Positions 55,486 through 64,000 of a stretch of DNA of 64,000 nucleotides are shown here, piece after piece. Positions within the stretch are counted from its first letter, which is position 1; each line of letters starts with the position of its first letter. The notes beneath the pieces were generated by a model. That model saw nothing but the letters and a program-made list of their open reading frames with translations. It did not search any database and had not been told where the DNA came from. Source of the DNA: Grimontia indica (GTDB taxonomy: Bacteria; Pseudomonadota; Gammaproteobacteria; Enterobacterales; Vibrionaceae); assembly GCF_000333895.2 (NCBI RefSeq), contig NZ_ANFM02000017.1, positions 46,032 to 110,031 of the forward strand, written 5' to 3'. Position numbers and translations under genes: made by a program.

Positions 55486-55505
55486 TATTGTGGTTTACCA
55501 CAATA
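55486..55505. promoter_or_regulatory. Perfect 20-bp palindrome TATTGTGG-TTTA-CCACAATA (putative response-regulator operator)
   Basis: Two 8-bp arms are exact reverse complements around the 4-bp centre TTTA. It lies in the 272-bp region between the divergent sulfurtransferase and sensor-kinase genes, about 57 bp before the kinase start and 195 bp before the sulfurtransferase start. The LuxR-type response regulator encoded nearby is the likely binder. Confidence 0.7.
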
Positions 55506-55562
55506 GTGCGAAATATTTGATCTAAAGCAACATAAAACATAGGGTTTTCTAGGGTAGAATGC

Positions 55563-57407
55563 GTGCCACTCGCCTCCTTGTTGTGTCGTTTTCATTTGAA
55601 CGAATATCTCCAACGATTTACCCCGCTACTCGGCATAAAAGCTGTCTTTCTCTATACCGTCAGCATGTGCTGCTTTTGCGTATGTCCCGCACAAGCTGAA
55701 GTGCTCCAGCATTATGATGTCGGTGTGTTAGCGCTTCGTGGCGATCAGCATGCTGAGCAATCCTGGCGGCCAACACTGGATTGGCTGGAAGACACCATTC
55801 CGAATACCGAGTTCACCCTTCATACCTACGACTTTGAAGAGTTGGATGAAGCCTTCGAGCACAACCAGTTGGATTTCCTACTGACCAGTCCGGGACAGGC
55901 CACGCGCATTGCACGGCAATATCCTCTGAACTGGCTCGCCACCCAAAAAACCCCATACAGCAGCAACCTCACCCACTCCATTGCTTCTGTTGCTGTGGTG
56001 CGCAGTGACTCGCCGTATCTTGCCCTTCGCGATATTGAATATGCCCGCGTCGGTGCCGTTTCCGAAAAAGCGTTTGGTGGCTTTCTGGCGCTCCGCTATG
56101 AAATTGAAAGACGTAATGTGTTTGGCAGTAGCTTCTTTAAGCGGGTGAAATTCTATGGCCCACCAACAGATAACATTCTGCTAAGTGTGATTGACAACGA
56201 TTTAGATGTCGCGGTGCTGCCTGCCTGTACGCTGGAAAGCATGATTAGAGAAGGCCGCATCGAGCGGCATAAAGTACGAGTACTTGAAGGCAAGCGTCCG
56301 AATGACTCGATCTGTACGGTGACTACCCCGCTCTATCCAAACTGGACGTTTGCCAAAACGGAGCGCGCTTCTGACAGCATTGGCAAGTTGGTCACCCAGT
56401 CACTGCTCTCGATGCATGAAAGTGCTTACGCCGCAGAGGCTGCGGGTAATGTAGGGTGGACGCTGCCAGCAAGCCCAGTCAAAGTCGACCATGTGCTGCA
56501 CCAACTCGACATGCACCCCTTACAGCGTACCTGGCAGGAAGGATTCATGAAATGGCTGGATCGTAATCAGGTACTCGCCTTCGCCACCTTCATCGTTTTC
56601 TTGCTAATGAACATCTATCACTTCTGGCTGGAATACCGATTCAAGCGCAGTAAAAATGACCTCAAGAAAACACTCTATGAACTCAAAGAGAGAAATGAAC
56701 AACTGGAGCATGCCCAGCGCACCATGATTGTCAGCGAGCTTGGCAGCAGCATTGCCCATGAGATCAACCAGCCGCTTTCTACCATTAAAAACTACTCCGA
56801 AGGTTTGCAGCGCCGTATTGCCCAAGGCATGACACCGGATGAAATGTCACCTTTTCTTGGGAAAATAGAACAACAGGTGACGGTCGCCAGTGGCATTATC
56901 CAGCGCTTGCGTGGCTTGATAAAGCAGACACCGACAGACTATGTCACCTGCGATCCGATCTTCTTTGTCAAAGAGTCGATTTCACTGATTGAATACGACT
57001 TTCAGGCGCAAAAAATCGCGCTCAATCTGATTGTTGAAGGCAAACCAATCCATGGCGAATTTGATGTCATTGGCATGCAGCAGGTGATGATCAATCTGCT
57101 GAAAAACGCCAAAGATGCCTGCGTGGCAAGTCTGGATTACCAAGTCTCGCCGACCGTCACTATTGAGCTTTTGTATGGCACCCATGAAGTGGTTATCCGG
57201 GTTCAGGACAACGGCATCGGCCTTGCGGCAAGCGAGACCGAAGTGAAGAAGCCTTTCTATACCACCAAAGAAGATGGCCTGGGCCTTGGTTTACCTATCT
57301 GCCGTGAAGTCGTCGAAGCCCACCGCGGACATTTTATTATTCAAGCTGCACGCCCGGTTGGCTGTGAAGTTACTGTGGTGCTGCCAATCAAACGAGAACA
57401 AGAATAA
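55563..57407 (+). CDS. TtrS/ThsS-like sensor histidine kinase with periplasmic PhnD-type domain
   Basis: About 614 residues. After the N-terminal hydrophobic segment (VFLYTVSMCCFCVCPAQA) a periplasmic PhnD-like binding domain (about 50-320: YDVGVLALRGDQHAEQSWRPTLDWLEDTIP; DFLLTSPGQATRI) is followed by a membrane helix (about 340-358, LAFATFIVFLLMNIYHFWL), HisKA (EIGSSIAHEINQPLSTIKNYSE type; H-box SSIAHEINQPLS) and HATPase (NGIGL, GLGLGLPICREV). This is the domain plan of TtrS and ThsS, the tetrathionate and thiosulfate sensors. The start is GTG 55563; an ATG four bases upstream is out of frame. The regulator gene begins right at the kinase stop. Confidence 0.9.
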   Translation: MPLASLLCRFHLNEYLQRFTPLLGIKAVFLYTVSMCCFCVCPAQAEVLQHYDVGVLALRGDQHAEQSWRPTLDWLEDTIPNTEFTLHTYDFEELDEAFEHNQLDFLLTSPGQATRIARQYPLNWLATQKTPYSSNLTHSIASVAVVRSDSPYLALRDIEYARVGAVSEKAFGGFLALRYEIERRNVFGSSFFKRVKFYGPPTDNILLSVIDNDLDVAVLPACTLESMIREGRIERHKVRVLEGKRPNDSICTVTTPLYPNWTFAKTERASDSIGKLVTQSLLSMHESAYAAEAAGNVGWTLPASPVKVDHVLHQLDMHPLQRTWQEGFMKWLDRNQVLAFATFIVFLLMNIYHFWLEYRFKRSKNDLKKTLYELKERNEQLEHAQRTMIVSELGSSIAHEINQPLSTIKNYSEGLQRRIAQGMTPDEMSPFLGKIEQQVTVASGIIQRLRGLIKQTPTDYVTCDPIFFVKESISLIEYDFQAQKIALNLIVEGKPIHGEFDVIGMQQVMINLLKNAKDACVASLDYQVSPTVTIELLYGTHEVVIRVQDNGIGLAASETEVKKPFYTTKEDGLGLGLPICREVVEAHRGHFIIQAARPVGCEVTVVLPIKREQE

Positions 57408-58013
57408 ATGAACAAAGGCCCGGTATTTATTGTTGATGATGAAGATGCAGTCCGCGAGTCACTGGTCTTTATGTTGGAAAGCTATGGCTTGGTGCTAAAA
57501 GATTTCGCCTCTGGCCCTGCGTTTCTGGAAAGCGTCGATATTTCAGCGCCCGGTTGTATTGTGCTCGATAGCCGGATGCCAGAAATGCGCGGTCAGGAGC
57601 TACAACAGATCCTCAACGACGCACAAAGTCCACTCTCTATCATCTTCCTGACAGGTCATGGCGATGTGCCCATGGCAGTGGATGCACTCAAAGACGGTGC
57701 GGTCGATTTCTTCCAAAAACCGGTCGACGGTGATCGCTTGGTAGCAGCGATTGAAAAAGCCCTCGCCTACTCTTTCCAGCGTGTTGGTCATGTCTGTGTC
57801 GAAAAGAAATACAACAGCCTGACTGAACGTGAAAAAGAAGTACTGAGAGAAGTGCTGAAAGGCCAGACCAACCAGCAGATGTCGAAGACTTTGTGTGTCT
57901 CTCTGCGCACCATTGAAGTTCACCGCGCGAACATGATGAAGAAGTTCGAGGCAAGCAATGTGGCAGATTTGGTGCTGCGGTTAAGTACGCTGATTCAGCA
58001 AGGGAAAATCTAG
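57408..58013 (+). CDS. TtrR/FixJ-like response regulator
   Basis: 201 residues. The receiver domain (about 4-118) has DDEDAVRESL, the phosphoryl-Asp in CIVLDSRMPEM and LKDGAVDFFQKPV with the Lys. The C-terminal LuxR-type helix-turn-helix is about 135-200 (LTEREKEVLREVLKGQTNQQMSKTLCVSLRTIEVHRANMMKK). It starts at the base after the kinase stop. It probably binds the palindrome between the kinase and the sulfurtransferase genes. Confidence 0.9.
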   Translation: MNKGPVFIVDDEDAVRESLVFMLESYGLVLKDFASGPAFLESVDISAPGCIVLDSRMPEMRGQELQQILNDAQSPLSIIFLTGHGDVPMAVDALKDGAVDFFQKPVDGDRLVAAIEKALAYSFQRVGHVCVEKKYNSLTEREKEVLREVLKGQTNQQMSKTLCVSLRTIEVHRANMMKKFEASNVADLVLRLSTLIQQGKI

Positions 58014-58106
58014 TCCACCACAAAAGGCGAAGTGCAGAATCGCGGGGGAATGCGAAACTGCACTTCAGGGGGAACCTATTGGCATTTAAATGCCGTTTGA
58101 TTCGTT

Positions 58107-59564
58107 TTAATTAGCGAGCGCGACTTTCATCTGCTCGGCGACTTTGTCGACCTTGCCCAATCCGACGACCACTTGCAGGCCACCTTTACCGATTGGAATC
58201 ACACCTGCCGCGCCAAGTTGTTTCAGTTTCTCACTGTCAGCCAGTCCAGAGTCTTTCACTGTCAGGCGAAGACGGGTGACACAGTTGTCGACTTCCAGAA
58301 TATTCTCTGCACCGCCAATGGCTGCAATGTAGTCATTCGTCAGTTGGCCAATTTCTTCTTTCGTTTCTTCTTTCGAAGCACCTTCTCCACGACCCGGCGT
58401 TTTCAGGTTGAACTTCAGAATCGCAAAGCGGAAGGTGAAGTAGTACACCGCGAAGAACACCAGACCTTGAGCAATCAACATGTACCACTGGGTTGCAAGT
58501 GGGTTCTGGCTAGAGAGCACGAAGTCTACGAAACCTGCTGAGAAACCAAACCCTGCCATCCATTCCATGCTTGCCGCGATGTAGAGCGAGATACCCGTCA
58601 GTACAGCGTGAATGAAGTACAGTGCCGGTGCCAGGAACATGAAGCTGAACTCAAGCGGCTCTGTGATGCCCGTGAAGAATGACGCCATGGCAGCTGCAAT
58701 CATGATAGAGAATGTCGCGCCTTTGTTTTCCGCATCTGCACAGTGGTACATCGCCAGTGCTGCTGCCGGTAGACCAAACATCATGATGGGGAAGAAGCCC
58801 GCTTGATACATGCCGGTTTTACCAGGGATAGCCGTGCCGTCAGCAATAGATTGCGCGCCACCCAGGAAGTTAGGGATATCGTTAATGCCGACTACATCAA
58901 ACCAGAAAACTGGGTATAGCGCGTGGTGCATGCCGATGGTCAGTGTCAGGCGGTTAAAGAAGCCGAATAAGCCCGCACCCAGTGCATCCAGCGCGACAAG
59001 ATGGTTACCGAAAACAACCAGTGCGTTGTAAACCATAGGCCAGACATAGAGCAGTACAAACGCAATCGCCATACCTGCAATCGAGGTCAGGATAGGCACC
59101 AGACGTTTACCGCTGAAAAACGCGAGTGCTTTTGGCAGTTCAACCGTGTGGTAGCGGTTATAGATCTCCGCCGAGATAATGCCGACCAAAATACCAATGA
59201 ACTGGTTATTGATCTTACCGAAGGCATCCGGCACTTCACTGGCTGTTATGCCCATAAATTGGCTTACAGCGCCAGGAGAAAGGAGCGTCGTAACGACCAT
59301 AAAGCAGATAAAACCCGCCATGGCTGCAGCGCCGTTTTTATCTTTACTCAAACCGAATGCGACACCGATGGCGAACAGCACAGCCATGTTGTCGATGATG
59401 GCGCCGCCGGATTTGATTAATAGCGCCGCCATGACACTTTCTGAACCCCAACCCACCGGATCAATCCAGTACCCGACGCCCATTAAAATTGCTGCGGCAG
59501 GAAGAGTGGCAACGGGTACCATCAATGCCTTACCGACTTTCTGCATATATCCCAAGATATTCAT
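58107..59564 (-). CDS. PTS glucose-type transporter subunit IIBC
   Basis: 485 residues. IIC about 1-390 (LMVPVATLPAAAILMGVGYWID, GITEPLEFSFMFLAPALYFIH) and IIB about 405-485 with the phosphorylated cysteine in NCVTRLRLTV. The sequence belongs to the glucose / N-acetylglucosamine / maltose family. No IIA domain is fused, so it must use a separate IIA (Crr-like). It is divergent from a LysR regulator gene. Confidence 0.9.
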   Translation of the reverse strand: MNILGYMQKVGKALMVPVATLPAAAILMGVGYWIDPVGWGSESVMAALLIKSGGAIIDNMAVLFAIGVAFGLSKDKNGAAAMAGFICFMVVTTLLSPGAVSQFMGITASEVPDAFGKINNQFIGILVGIISAEIYNRYHTVELPKALAFFSGKRLVPILTSIAGMAIAFVLLYVWPMVYNALVVFGNHLVALDALGAGLFGFFNRLTLTIGMHHALYPVFWFDVVGINDIPNFLGGAQSIADGTAIPGKTGMYQAGFFPIMMFGLPAAALAMYHCADAENKGATFSIMIAAAMASFFTGITEPLEFSFMFLAPALYFIHAVLTGISLYIAASMEWMAGFGFSAGFVDFVLSSQNPLATQWYMLIAQGLVFFAVYYFTFRFAILKFNLKTPGRGEGASKEETKEEIGQLTNDYIAAIGGAENILEVDNCVTRLRLTVKDSGLADSEKLKQLGAAGVIPIGKGGLQVVVGLGKVDKVAEQMKVALAN

Positions 59565-59732
59565 CTAAGCCCCCAAGCTTTATTCAATAAAATTCTTAAT
59601 CCCCCGCATGATTGTGATGCTGTCGTTATTGGCTTGTTTTCGCTGCTTCACAATCAGTGCTTTAGGCCTATTTGACGATTAAACCCGCTTGCAAACAAAC
59701 CAATCCGACGCCATCATGAATTAATATTTTTA

Positions 59733-60650
59733 ATGCATAAGAGCGTTAACAGAAAAACGATGGCGAACCTTCAATCCCTGCTTGGCAATCTCCATACCTT
59801 CAATGTGGCTGCAAGAACATTGAGCTTTACCGAAGCGGCAAAACTTCTGCACTTAACGCAAGGCGCTGTCAGCCATCGCATCAAGGTGTTGGAGCAGGAA
59901 CTGGGGTTCAATTTGTTTGTTCGCGGCACGCGAAAGCTGACGCTGACAGAGGAAGGGAGACGGTTTCAGGGCACACTGGCGAGCTCACTGAACAACATTT
60001 TCAGTGAAATTGATGATATTCGGCATACGGAACTGAGCGGTGACCTGACCATTGCAACCTCACCTGGTATTGCCTACGAATGGCTTATTCCAATGCTGGC
60101 AGATTTCAAAGCCAAGTACCCTAAATTCAATTTGAAGGTGATGACGCAAGAGCTCGAACTGGACTTCGAGACCAACAATATTGACGTCGCGCTTTACTAC
60201 GGGGCATCAGAAAGACCCGATGTCTACCGCATTAAAATGTTTGATGAGCGTTATGTGCCTGTCTGCACACCGACATACGCTAAAGAGAACCATCTCTTTG
60301 AGGATGGAATGAATTCTCTTTCCCGAGTGAATTTCCTCTACGCTTCCACATCGACAGTCTGGTCACGATGGGCAAAGCACCACAAAGTGGATATCGACAT
60401 CGCCAAACAATGTTGCGTTTTCACACACCAAGACATGGCTGTGTTCAGCGCAAGAAAAGGATTGGGGGTCGCAATGGGTAGATACCGATTCGTCAAAGAC
60501 GCACTGGAAAGTGGCGAACTGGTTTCTCCTTATCCCGGAATGGAGACCCACAAAACCCATGATCTGCTCTGCCCGCTTGGCTCAGAGAAAAGACCCAAAG
60601 TACGGACGTTTATCAATTGGGTGACTGGTCAAATTAATCAAACGAACTAA
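59733..60650 (+). CDS. LysR-family transcriptional regulator (GcvA-like)
   Basis: 305 residues (from MHKSVNRK; the MANLQ at residue 10 is a possible start). The helix-turn-helix is LHTFNVAARTLSFTEAAKLLHLTQGAVSHRIKVLEQELGFNLFVRGTRKLTLTEEGRRF. The effector domain is of the GcvA type. It is divergent to the PTS IIBC gene (168 bp), a normal LysR arrangement with its target. Confidence 0.87.
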   Translation: MHKSVNRKTMANLQSLLGNLHTFNVAARTLSFTEAAKLLHLTQGAVSHRIKVLEQELGFNLFVRGTRKLTLTEEGRRFQGTLASSLNNIFSEIDDIRHTELSGDLTIATSPGIAYEWLIPMLADFKAKYPKFNLKVMTQELELDFETNNIDVALYYGASERPDVYRIKMFDERYVPVCTPTYAKENHLFEDGMNSLSRVNFLYASTSTVWSRWAKHHKVDIDIAKQCCVFTHQDMAVFSARKGLGVAMGRYRFVKDALESGELVSPYPGMETHKTHDLLCPLGSEKRPKVRTFINWVTGQINQTN

Positions 60651-60678
60651 CAAGGAGCTCATATATTAGGAATAAAAT

Positions 60679-60704
60679 CACGTTCGAGGACGTCCTCGAT
60701 CGTG
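60679..60704. promoter_or_regulatory. 26-bp near-perfect palindrome, centred on TCGAGGACGTCCTCGA
   Basis: The inner 16 bases (60684-60699) are a perfect palindrome; CACG and CGTG extend it with one mismatch to 26 bp. It lies between the LysR stop and the hydrolase start. No T-run follows, so it looks more like a protein binding site or attenuator than a terminator. Confidence 0.6.
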
Positions 60705-60772
60705 TTCTAGGACGCACCAACACTGGTCTCAGCACATACTGGCTCCAATTTCATGGTTTAAGGAGCCACAAG

Positions 60773-61786
60773 GTGAAACCCATTTATTTACTCGTTATCC
60801 TATTAACGTTCGTCCTAAATTCTGCCTTTGCAGCGAATATTGGGTTTGAGCAATTCTCGCTTGATGATGACGCATCAAGACCACTGAATGTTTCCATCTG
60901 GTACCCAACATTTCAAACGTCACCAAAAACCGTGATTGCCGAAAATCCCGCTTTTGTTGGTACTGAAGTGATCAAAGCAGCAACGCTAGATGCGAGAAAA
61001 GCGCCTGTTGTTTTGCTCTCTCATGGCTATCGTGGAAGCTGGCGAAATCTCAATTGGCTGGCGACTAAGCTTGCTAAACGTGGTTACGTGGTGGCCGCCA
61101 CTGATCACCCCGGTACAACAACTTTTGACCAAGCTCCATCTCAAGCCGCGCAATGGTGGCAAAGACCAAGAGATGTTTCCCGCTTGCTGAGTTTTCTACT
61201 GGCTGACTCAAAGTGGAGTAACGCTTTGGACGCGAACAACATTTCCGCTATCGGCCACTCTTTGGGGGGATGGACGGTGATGCAGTTGGCTGGCGTTGAA
61301 ATTGATAGAAACGAATTGAAAAAACAATGCCAGCTCATTTTTAATCCAAGAACGTGCGGACTGGCAAAAGAACTGGGGCTTGATAAGACTCAGCCAAAGG
61401 AGCCGGAAACCAACTCGCTTAAAGATACACGTATCAAACGTGTCGTCAGTTTGGACTTGGGTTTAGCGCGCGGATTTTCTGTTCAGAGTATGACTGAAAC
61501 GCTAACACCGACGCTCATTCTCGCTGCAGGAATCGACATAGGCGATTTGCCACAAGCTATGGAGTCAGGCTATTTGGCTGAACATTTACCTTTGTCGACG
61601 AGACACTACAAGGTGTATGAGGAAGCCACCCATTTCAGTTTCATGCAGCGATGTAAGACAGGTGCTATCGACCTGCTGGAACAGGAACACAAAGGCGATG
61701 GCATTATCTGTAAGGATGGATTCGGCACCCGGCGCGAAGCACTGCATGCCGACATGTTGGAGGATATCCTTTGGTTTCTTGAGTAA
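60773..61786 (+). CDS. Secreted alpha/beta hydrolase, platelet-activating-factor-acetylhydrolase-like
   Basis: 337 residues from the GTG at 60773, with AAGGAG eight bases upstream. Signal peptide MKPIYLLVILLTFVLNSAFA. Motifs: LSHGYRGSWRNLNWLATKLAKRGYVVAATDHPG (oxyanion region), nucleophile elbow GHSLGGWT (Ser), and a late His in THFSFMQRCK. The family includes dienelactone-hydrolase and PAF-acetylhydrolase-like secreted esterases. It follows LysR in the same direction; the next araC gene is convergent. Confidence 0.82.
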   Translation: MKPIYLLVILLTFVLNSAFAANIGFEQFSLDDDASRPLNVSIWYPTFQTSPKTVIAENPAFVGTEVIKAATLDARKAPVVLLSHGYRGSWRNLNWLATKLAKRGYVVAATDHPGTTTFDQAPSQAAQWWQRPRDVSRLLSFLLADSKWSNALDANNISAIGHSLGGWTVMQLAGVEIDRNELKKQCQLIFNPRTCGLAKELGLDKTQPKEPETNSLKDTRIKRVVSLDLGLARGFSVQSMTETLTPTLILAAGIDIGDLPQAMESGYLAEHLPLSTRHYKVYEEATHFSFMQRCKTGAIDLLEQEHKGDGIICKDGFGTRREALHADMLEDILWFLE

Positions 61787-61798
61787 CTCATACAGGAA

Positions 61799-62863
61799 TC
61801 AAAGGGTGCCGCTTCGAAATTCGCTGGGCGTTTTTTCGGTAATTCGCAAAAACTCTCGGTTGAAATTAGATTTAGTCTGAAAGCCCGCAGCAAGATAGAT
61901 CTCAGTGATCGCCAAGTCGCTGTTTTTCAGCAGAGACTTGGCGTGCTCAATCCGATAGCGGTTGATTGCGCGGGAGATATTCTCCCCACAAACCTGATTC
62001 ACCGATGAAGAGATTTTTCTCCCCGGAATACCCAGTTTCCTTGCCAGCTTATTTAACGTCAGATCAGGGTCTTTAAACAGCTCCCTTTGCTCCATCATCT
62101 CATCCAATTTCGCGACAACCGATTGCGCCTCATCATTCTCGTCAGTGATGGGTCCAGGTTCGTGATCCACTTCAGAATTTAAGTCATTGAGAGCCAACTC
62201 AGCGTCATTCGCCTCAAACACTTCCCCTTCGGGAACTTGCTCTTGGGAGGGCACACTTCCGTCAACAATCACCACCAGCATACCCATGACAGGTATCAGT
62301 ATTAGATAGCTAAACGTCAGAATGAAGCCCGTGTGCTCAGCACCAAACGCGACAAAGTCATAGGAGATTGCCCCATCAATGAATGCAGAAAACAGTAACA
62401 GTGCACCCGCAACTCTTTCGGAGTAACTTGTCTGATTTGTGTCGCTGAGCCTTACCTTGTCTGCGGTGCTGAAAGAAAGAGACAGTAACCACACACCATA
62501 GACTAGGTACAAAATCACCAGCAATACATCTGTCAGCCCCAACCATAGATATGGATAACTGGCAGAGGACAATGCCACCAACCCAGGACCAATCCAGTGA
62601 ACGTTACTGAGAGGCTTGTTCGAGTGTGCATGAGAGAAACACCGCCATGCCACGACAGGAAGGCACGCTCCTAACATGGGTTGGATCGTGCGGAAGAAAC
62701 TAATATCCGTCGTCCACCTCAAACCCACGACCGCGGTCGCAGCAGCACACAGAACCAAAAACCAGAAAGCACGGTTTGACTGGTGGTGTGAACGATTGAA
62801 AATTATCGCCGCACCGAAGAGCAACATCAACGACGCCACAAATGGCAAAGGAATAGAGAGCAT
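61799..62863 (-). CDS. AraC-family regulator with N-terminal membrane domain
   Basis: 354 residues. Seven hydrophobic segments lie within about 1-215 (for example FVASLMLLFGAAIIF, LVLCAAATAVVGL, GFILTFSYLILIPVMGMLVVIV). A linker rich in Glu/Asp (about 215-260) leads to the AraC DNA-binding domain (about 265-354: LTLNKLARKLGIPGRKISSSVNQV, EIYLAAGFQTKSNFNREFLRITEKTPSEFRSG). This membrane-bound layout suggests direct sensing of a membrane signal. Its targets are unknown; the convergent hydrolase is a neighbour. Confidence 0.85.
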   Translation of the reverse strand: MLSIPLPFVASLMLLFGAAIIFNRSHHQSNRAFWFLVLCAAATAVVGLRWTTDISFFRTIQPMLGACLPVVAWRCFSHAHSNKPLSNVHWIGPGLVALSSASYPYLWLGLTDVLLVILYLVYGVWLLSLSFSTADKVRLSDTNQTSYSERVAGALLLFSAFIDGAISYDFVAFGAEHTGFILTFSYLILIPVMGMLVVIVDGSVPSQEQVPEGEVFEANDAELALNDLNSEVDHEPGPITDENDEAQSVVAKLDEMMEQRELFKDPDLTLNKLARKLGIPGRKISSSVNQVCGENISRAINRYRIEHAKSLLKNSDLAITEIYLAAGFQTKSNFNREFLRITEKTPSEFRSGTL

Positions 62864-62911
62864 TTTTGTCCTTTAAATTCAGCTCGCACAATGAGAGGGA
62901 TTCGTTCGTAC

Positions 62912-63820
62912 TTAGAAATAATGCGCGATGTCCAGATACCGACTGCGGATATGTTCGATCAACGCCTTCACCTTGGTCGGAGGCTGTCGGGTAAACGGAT
63001 ACACGGCATAGATGCCGAGCTTCTTACCCACTTGCTCAGGAAGAATATCAATCAGCGTCCCTTCCAACAGGTCGTGGTAAACCAAACAGCGCGGCACATA
63101 AGCTATGCCATAGCCGCCCAGTGCAGCTTTGCGAAGTGCAGTAGCATTGTCAGTGGAGAAACTGCCGGACACTTTGACGATGTAGTTACCTTTACTCGCC
63201 TTGAATTCCCAGTCCGACGCCCCCGTGGTTTGATACGCGTATTGAAGACAATTGTGGTCCACCAATGCTTCAGGTGTGACGGGTTTTCCGTGCTGGGCAA
63301 TGTATTGCGGCGAAGCACAAACTATCCATTGGGAATCAAGAAAATGGCGGGCAATCAGGCTGGAATCTTCGAGATATCCCGTGCGGATAACCAAGTCATA
63401 ACCACCTTCAATCAGGTCGACGAATTTGTTGTCGAGCGACATATCAACCGTCAGGCCAGGGTTTTGGTGACAGAACTCTGCTACTGCATCTGCCAGTAGC
63501 AAATCACCAGAAATGGTTGGCACCGACATCTTGATATGCCCTGTGATGTTTTCGCCAAACCCCACGACAGAATCGACCGCTTCTTGGGTAGCCTGTTTGA
63601 CGTTTTTAGCCCCCTGCAAGAGGGCTTTTCCCGCTTCTGTCAGTGTGAGCTTGCGAGTAGTACGGTAGAGAAGCTGAACGCCTAATTCTTCTTCTAAACG
63701 CGCAACACGTTTACTGACAACGGAGTTTGTCAGGCTGTTTTGTTCGGCAGCTTTACTAAAGCTGCCCAGCTCAACCACTTGGGAAAAGAGAATCAGATCA
63801 TCCGCGCGCACAGCATTCAC
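62912..63820 (-). CDS. LysR-family transcriptional regulator (CrgA-like)
   Basis: 302 residues from GTG 63820. The helix-turn-helix is LGSFSKAAEQNSLTNSVVSKRVARLEEELGVQLLYRTTRKLTLTEAGKALLQ. The effector domain begins at about 90. It lies 48 bp after the AraC-type gene start on the opposite side, same strand. The target is not seen in the window. Confidence 0.87.
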   Translation of the reverse strand: MNAVRADDLILFSQVVELGSFSKAAEQNSLTNSVVSKRVARLEEELGVQLLYRTTRKLTLTEAGKALLQGAKNVKQATQEAVDSVVGFGENITGHIKMSVPTISGDLLLADAVAEFCHQNPGLTVDMSLDNKFVDLIEGGYDLVIRTGYLEDSSLIARHFLDSQWIVCASPQYIAQHGKPVTPEALVDHNCLQYAYQTTGASDWEFKASKGNYIVKVSGSFSTDNATALRKAALGGYGIAYVPRCLVYHDLLEGTLIDILPEQVGKKLGIYAVYPFTRQPPTKVKALIEHIRSRYLDIAHYF

Positions 63821-63885
63821 TCACTCTGAGAAACAATTAAGACCATTATTTCTTTTTCTTAGAGAAAGTAAACGACCACGTTCTA

Positions 63886-64000
63886 GGGGCTGTTGACCTT
63901 TGGTGGTTAAATTTTGTTCTAGCCATAAGCGTTTTAGGCGCGGCGAGGTGTGTGCCGCCTAGTCATTCTAAGCAAATACACCTCAACAAAGCATAAAACG
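63886..64000. mobile_element. Second copy of the MITE-like element, truncated by the window edge
   Basis: Starts with GGGGCTGTTGACCTTTGGTG after a TA dinucleotide. All 115 visible bases match the reverse complement of 28432-28546 except for two changes. The orientation is opposite to the copy at 28 kb. The rest lies right of the window, so it may be a MITE or the end of a longer insertion sequence that supplied the transposase. Confidence 0.85.

Overview
The window is a gamma-proteobacterial chromosome segment, most likely from the Vibrionaceae (Vibrio, Grimontia, Enterovibrio or Photobacterium type). The reasons are the aspS / yecE / cmoA / cmoB gene order, the Vibrio-style type VI secretion genes, the ynj-type sulfur cluster, the fructose-family PTS genes and integron cassettes with 121-127 bp VCR-like attC sites. 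The genus cannot be fixed from the sequence alone. No rRNA, tRNA or CRISPR array was seen.

Region 1 (1-16.2 kb) is the right part of a type VI secretion (T6SS) cluster on the + strand. It holds the 3' part of tssG, vgrG, a spike and cargo module (DUF2169-pentapeptide protein, second pentapeptide protein, DUF3540 protein, PAAR-like DUF4150 protein), tssJ-tssK-tssL-tssM, an unrecognised AT-rich ORF and a vasL/tssA-like gene. The sheath, baseplate and ATPase genes are presumably left of the window.

Region 2 (16.3-26.9 kb) is the core aspS-yecE-cmoA-cmoB neighbourhood. A TetR-controlled export operon (MMPL/RND permease, LolA-like protein, DUF1302-like barrel) sits inside it. Five copies of the palindrome TGACGNNNCGTCA lie between tetR and the permease gene.

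Region 3 (27-36 kb) holds a porin, a 264-bp MITE-like element abutting an IclR gene, a zinc protease / 7TM-transglutaminase / ATP-grasp trio, a MalY/PatB aminotransferase, and a convergent-terminator-bounded cytochrome c' and cytochrome b561.

Region 4 (36-45.5 kb) is a fructose-like PTS locus: IIC, IIB and an AraC regulator on +, then a second IIB and an HPr-EI-IIA fusion on -. Between the two halves lies a short array of four gene cassettes with three complete attC sites and no integrase (a CALIN), followed by an alpha/beta hydrolase gene. The four cassettes pair exactly by their core sequences.

Region 5 (45.8-58 kb) holds an orphan T7-lysozyme-like amidase, then a long - strand cluster: sulfurtransferase, GltD-like iron-sulfur flavoprotein, HdrB-like protein, TVP38 membrane protein, YnjB-YnjC-YnjD transporter and a CDP-alcohol phosphatidyltransferase. 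A TtrS/TtrR-like two-component system is divergent to it, with a perfect 20-bp palindrome in the shared promoter region. This suggests sulfur-oxyanion-controlled expression.

Region 6 (58-64 kb) holds a glucose-type PTS IIBC, a LysR regulator, a secreted alpha/beta hydrolase preceded by a 26-bp near-perfect palindrome, a membrane-anchored AraC regulator, another LysR regulator, and at the right edge a second, truncated copy of the MITE-like element.
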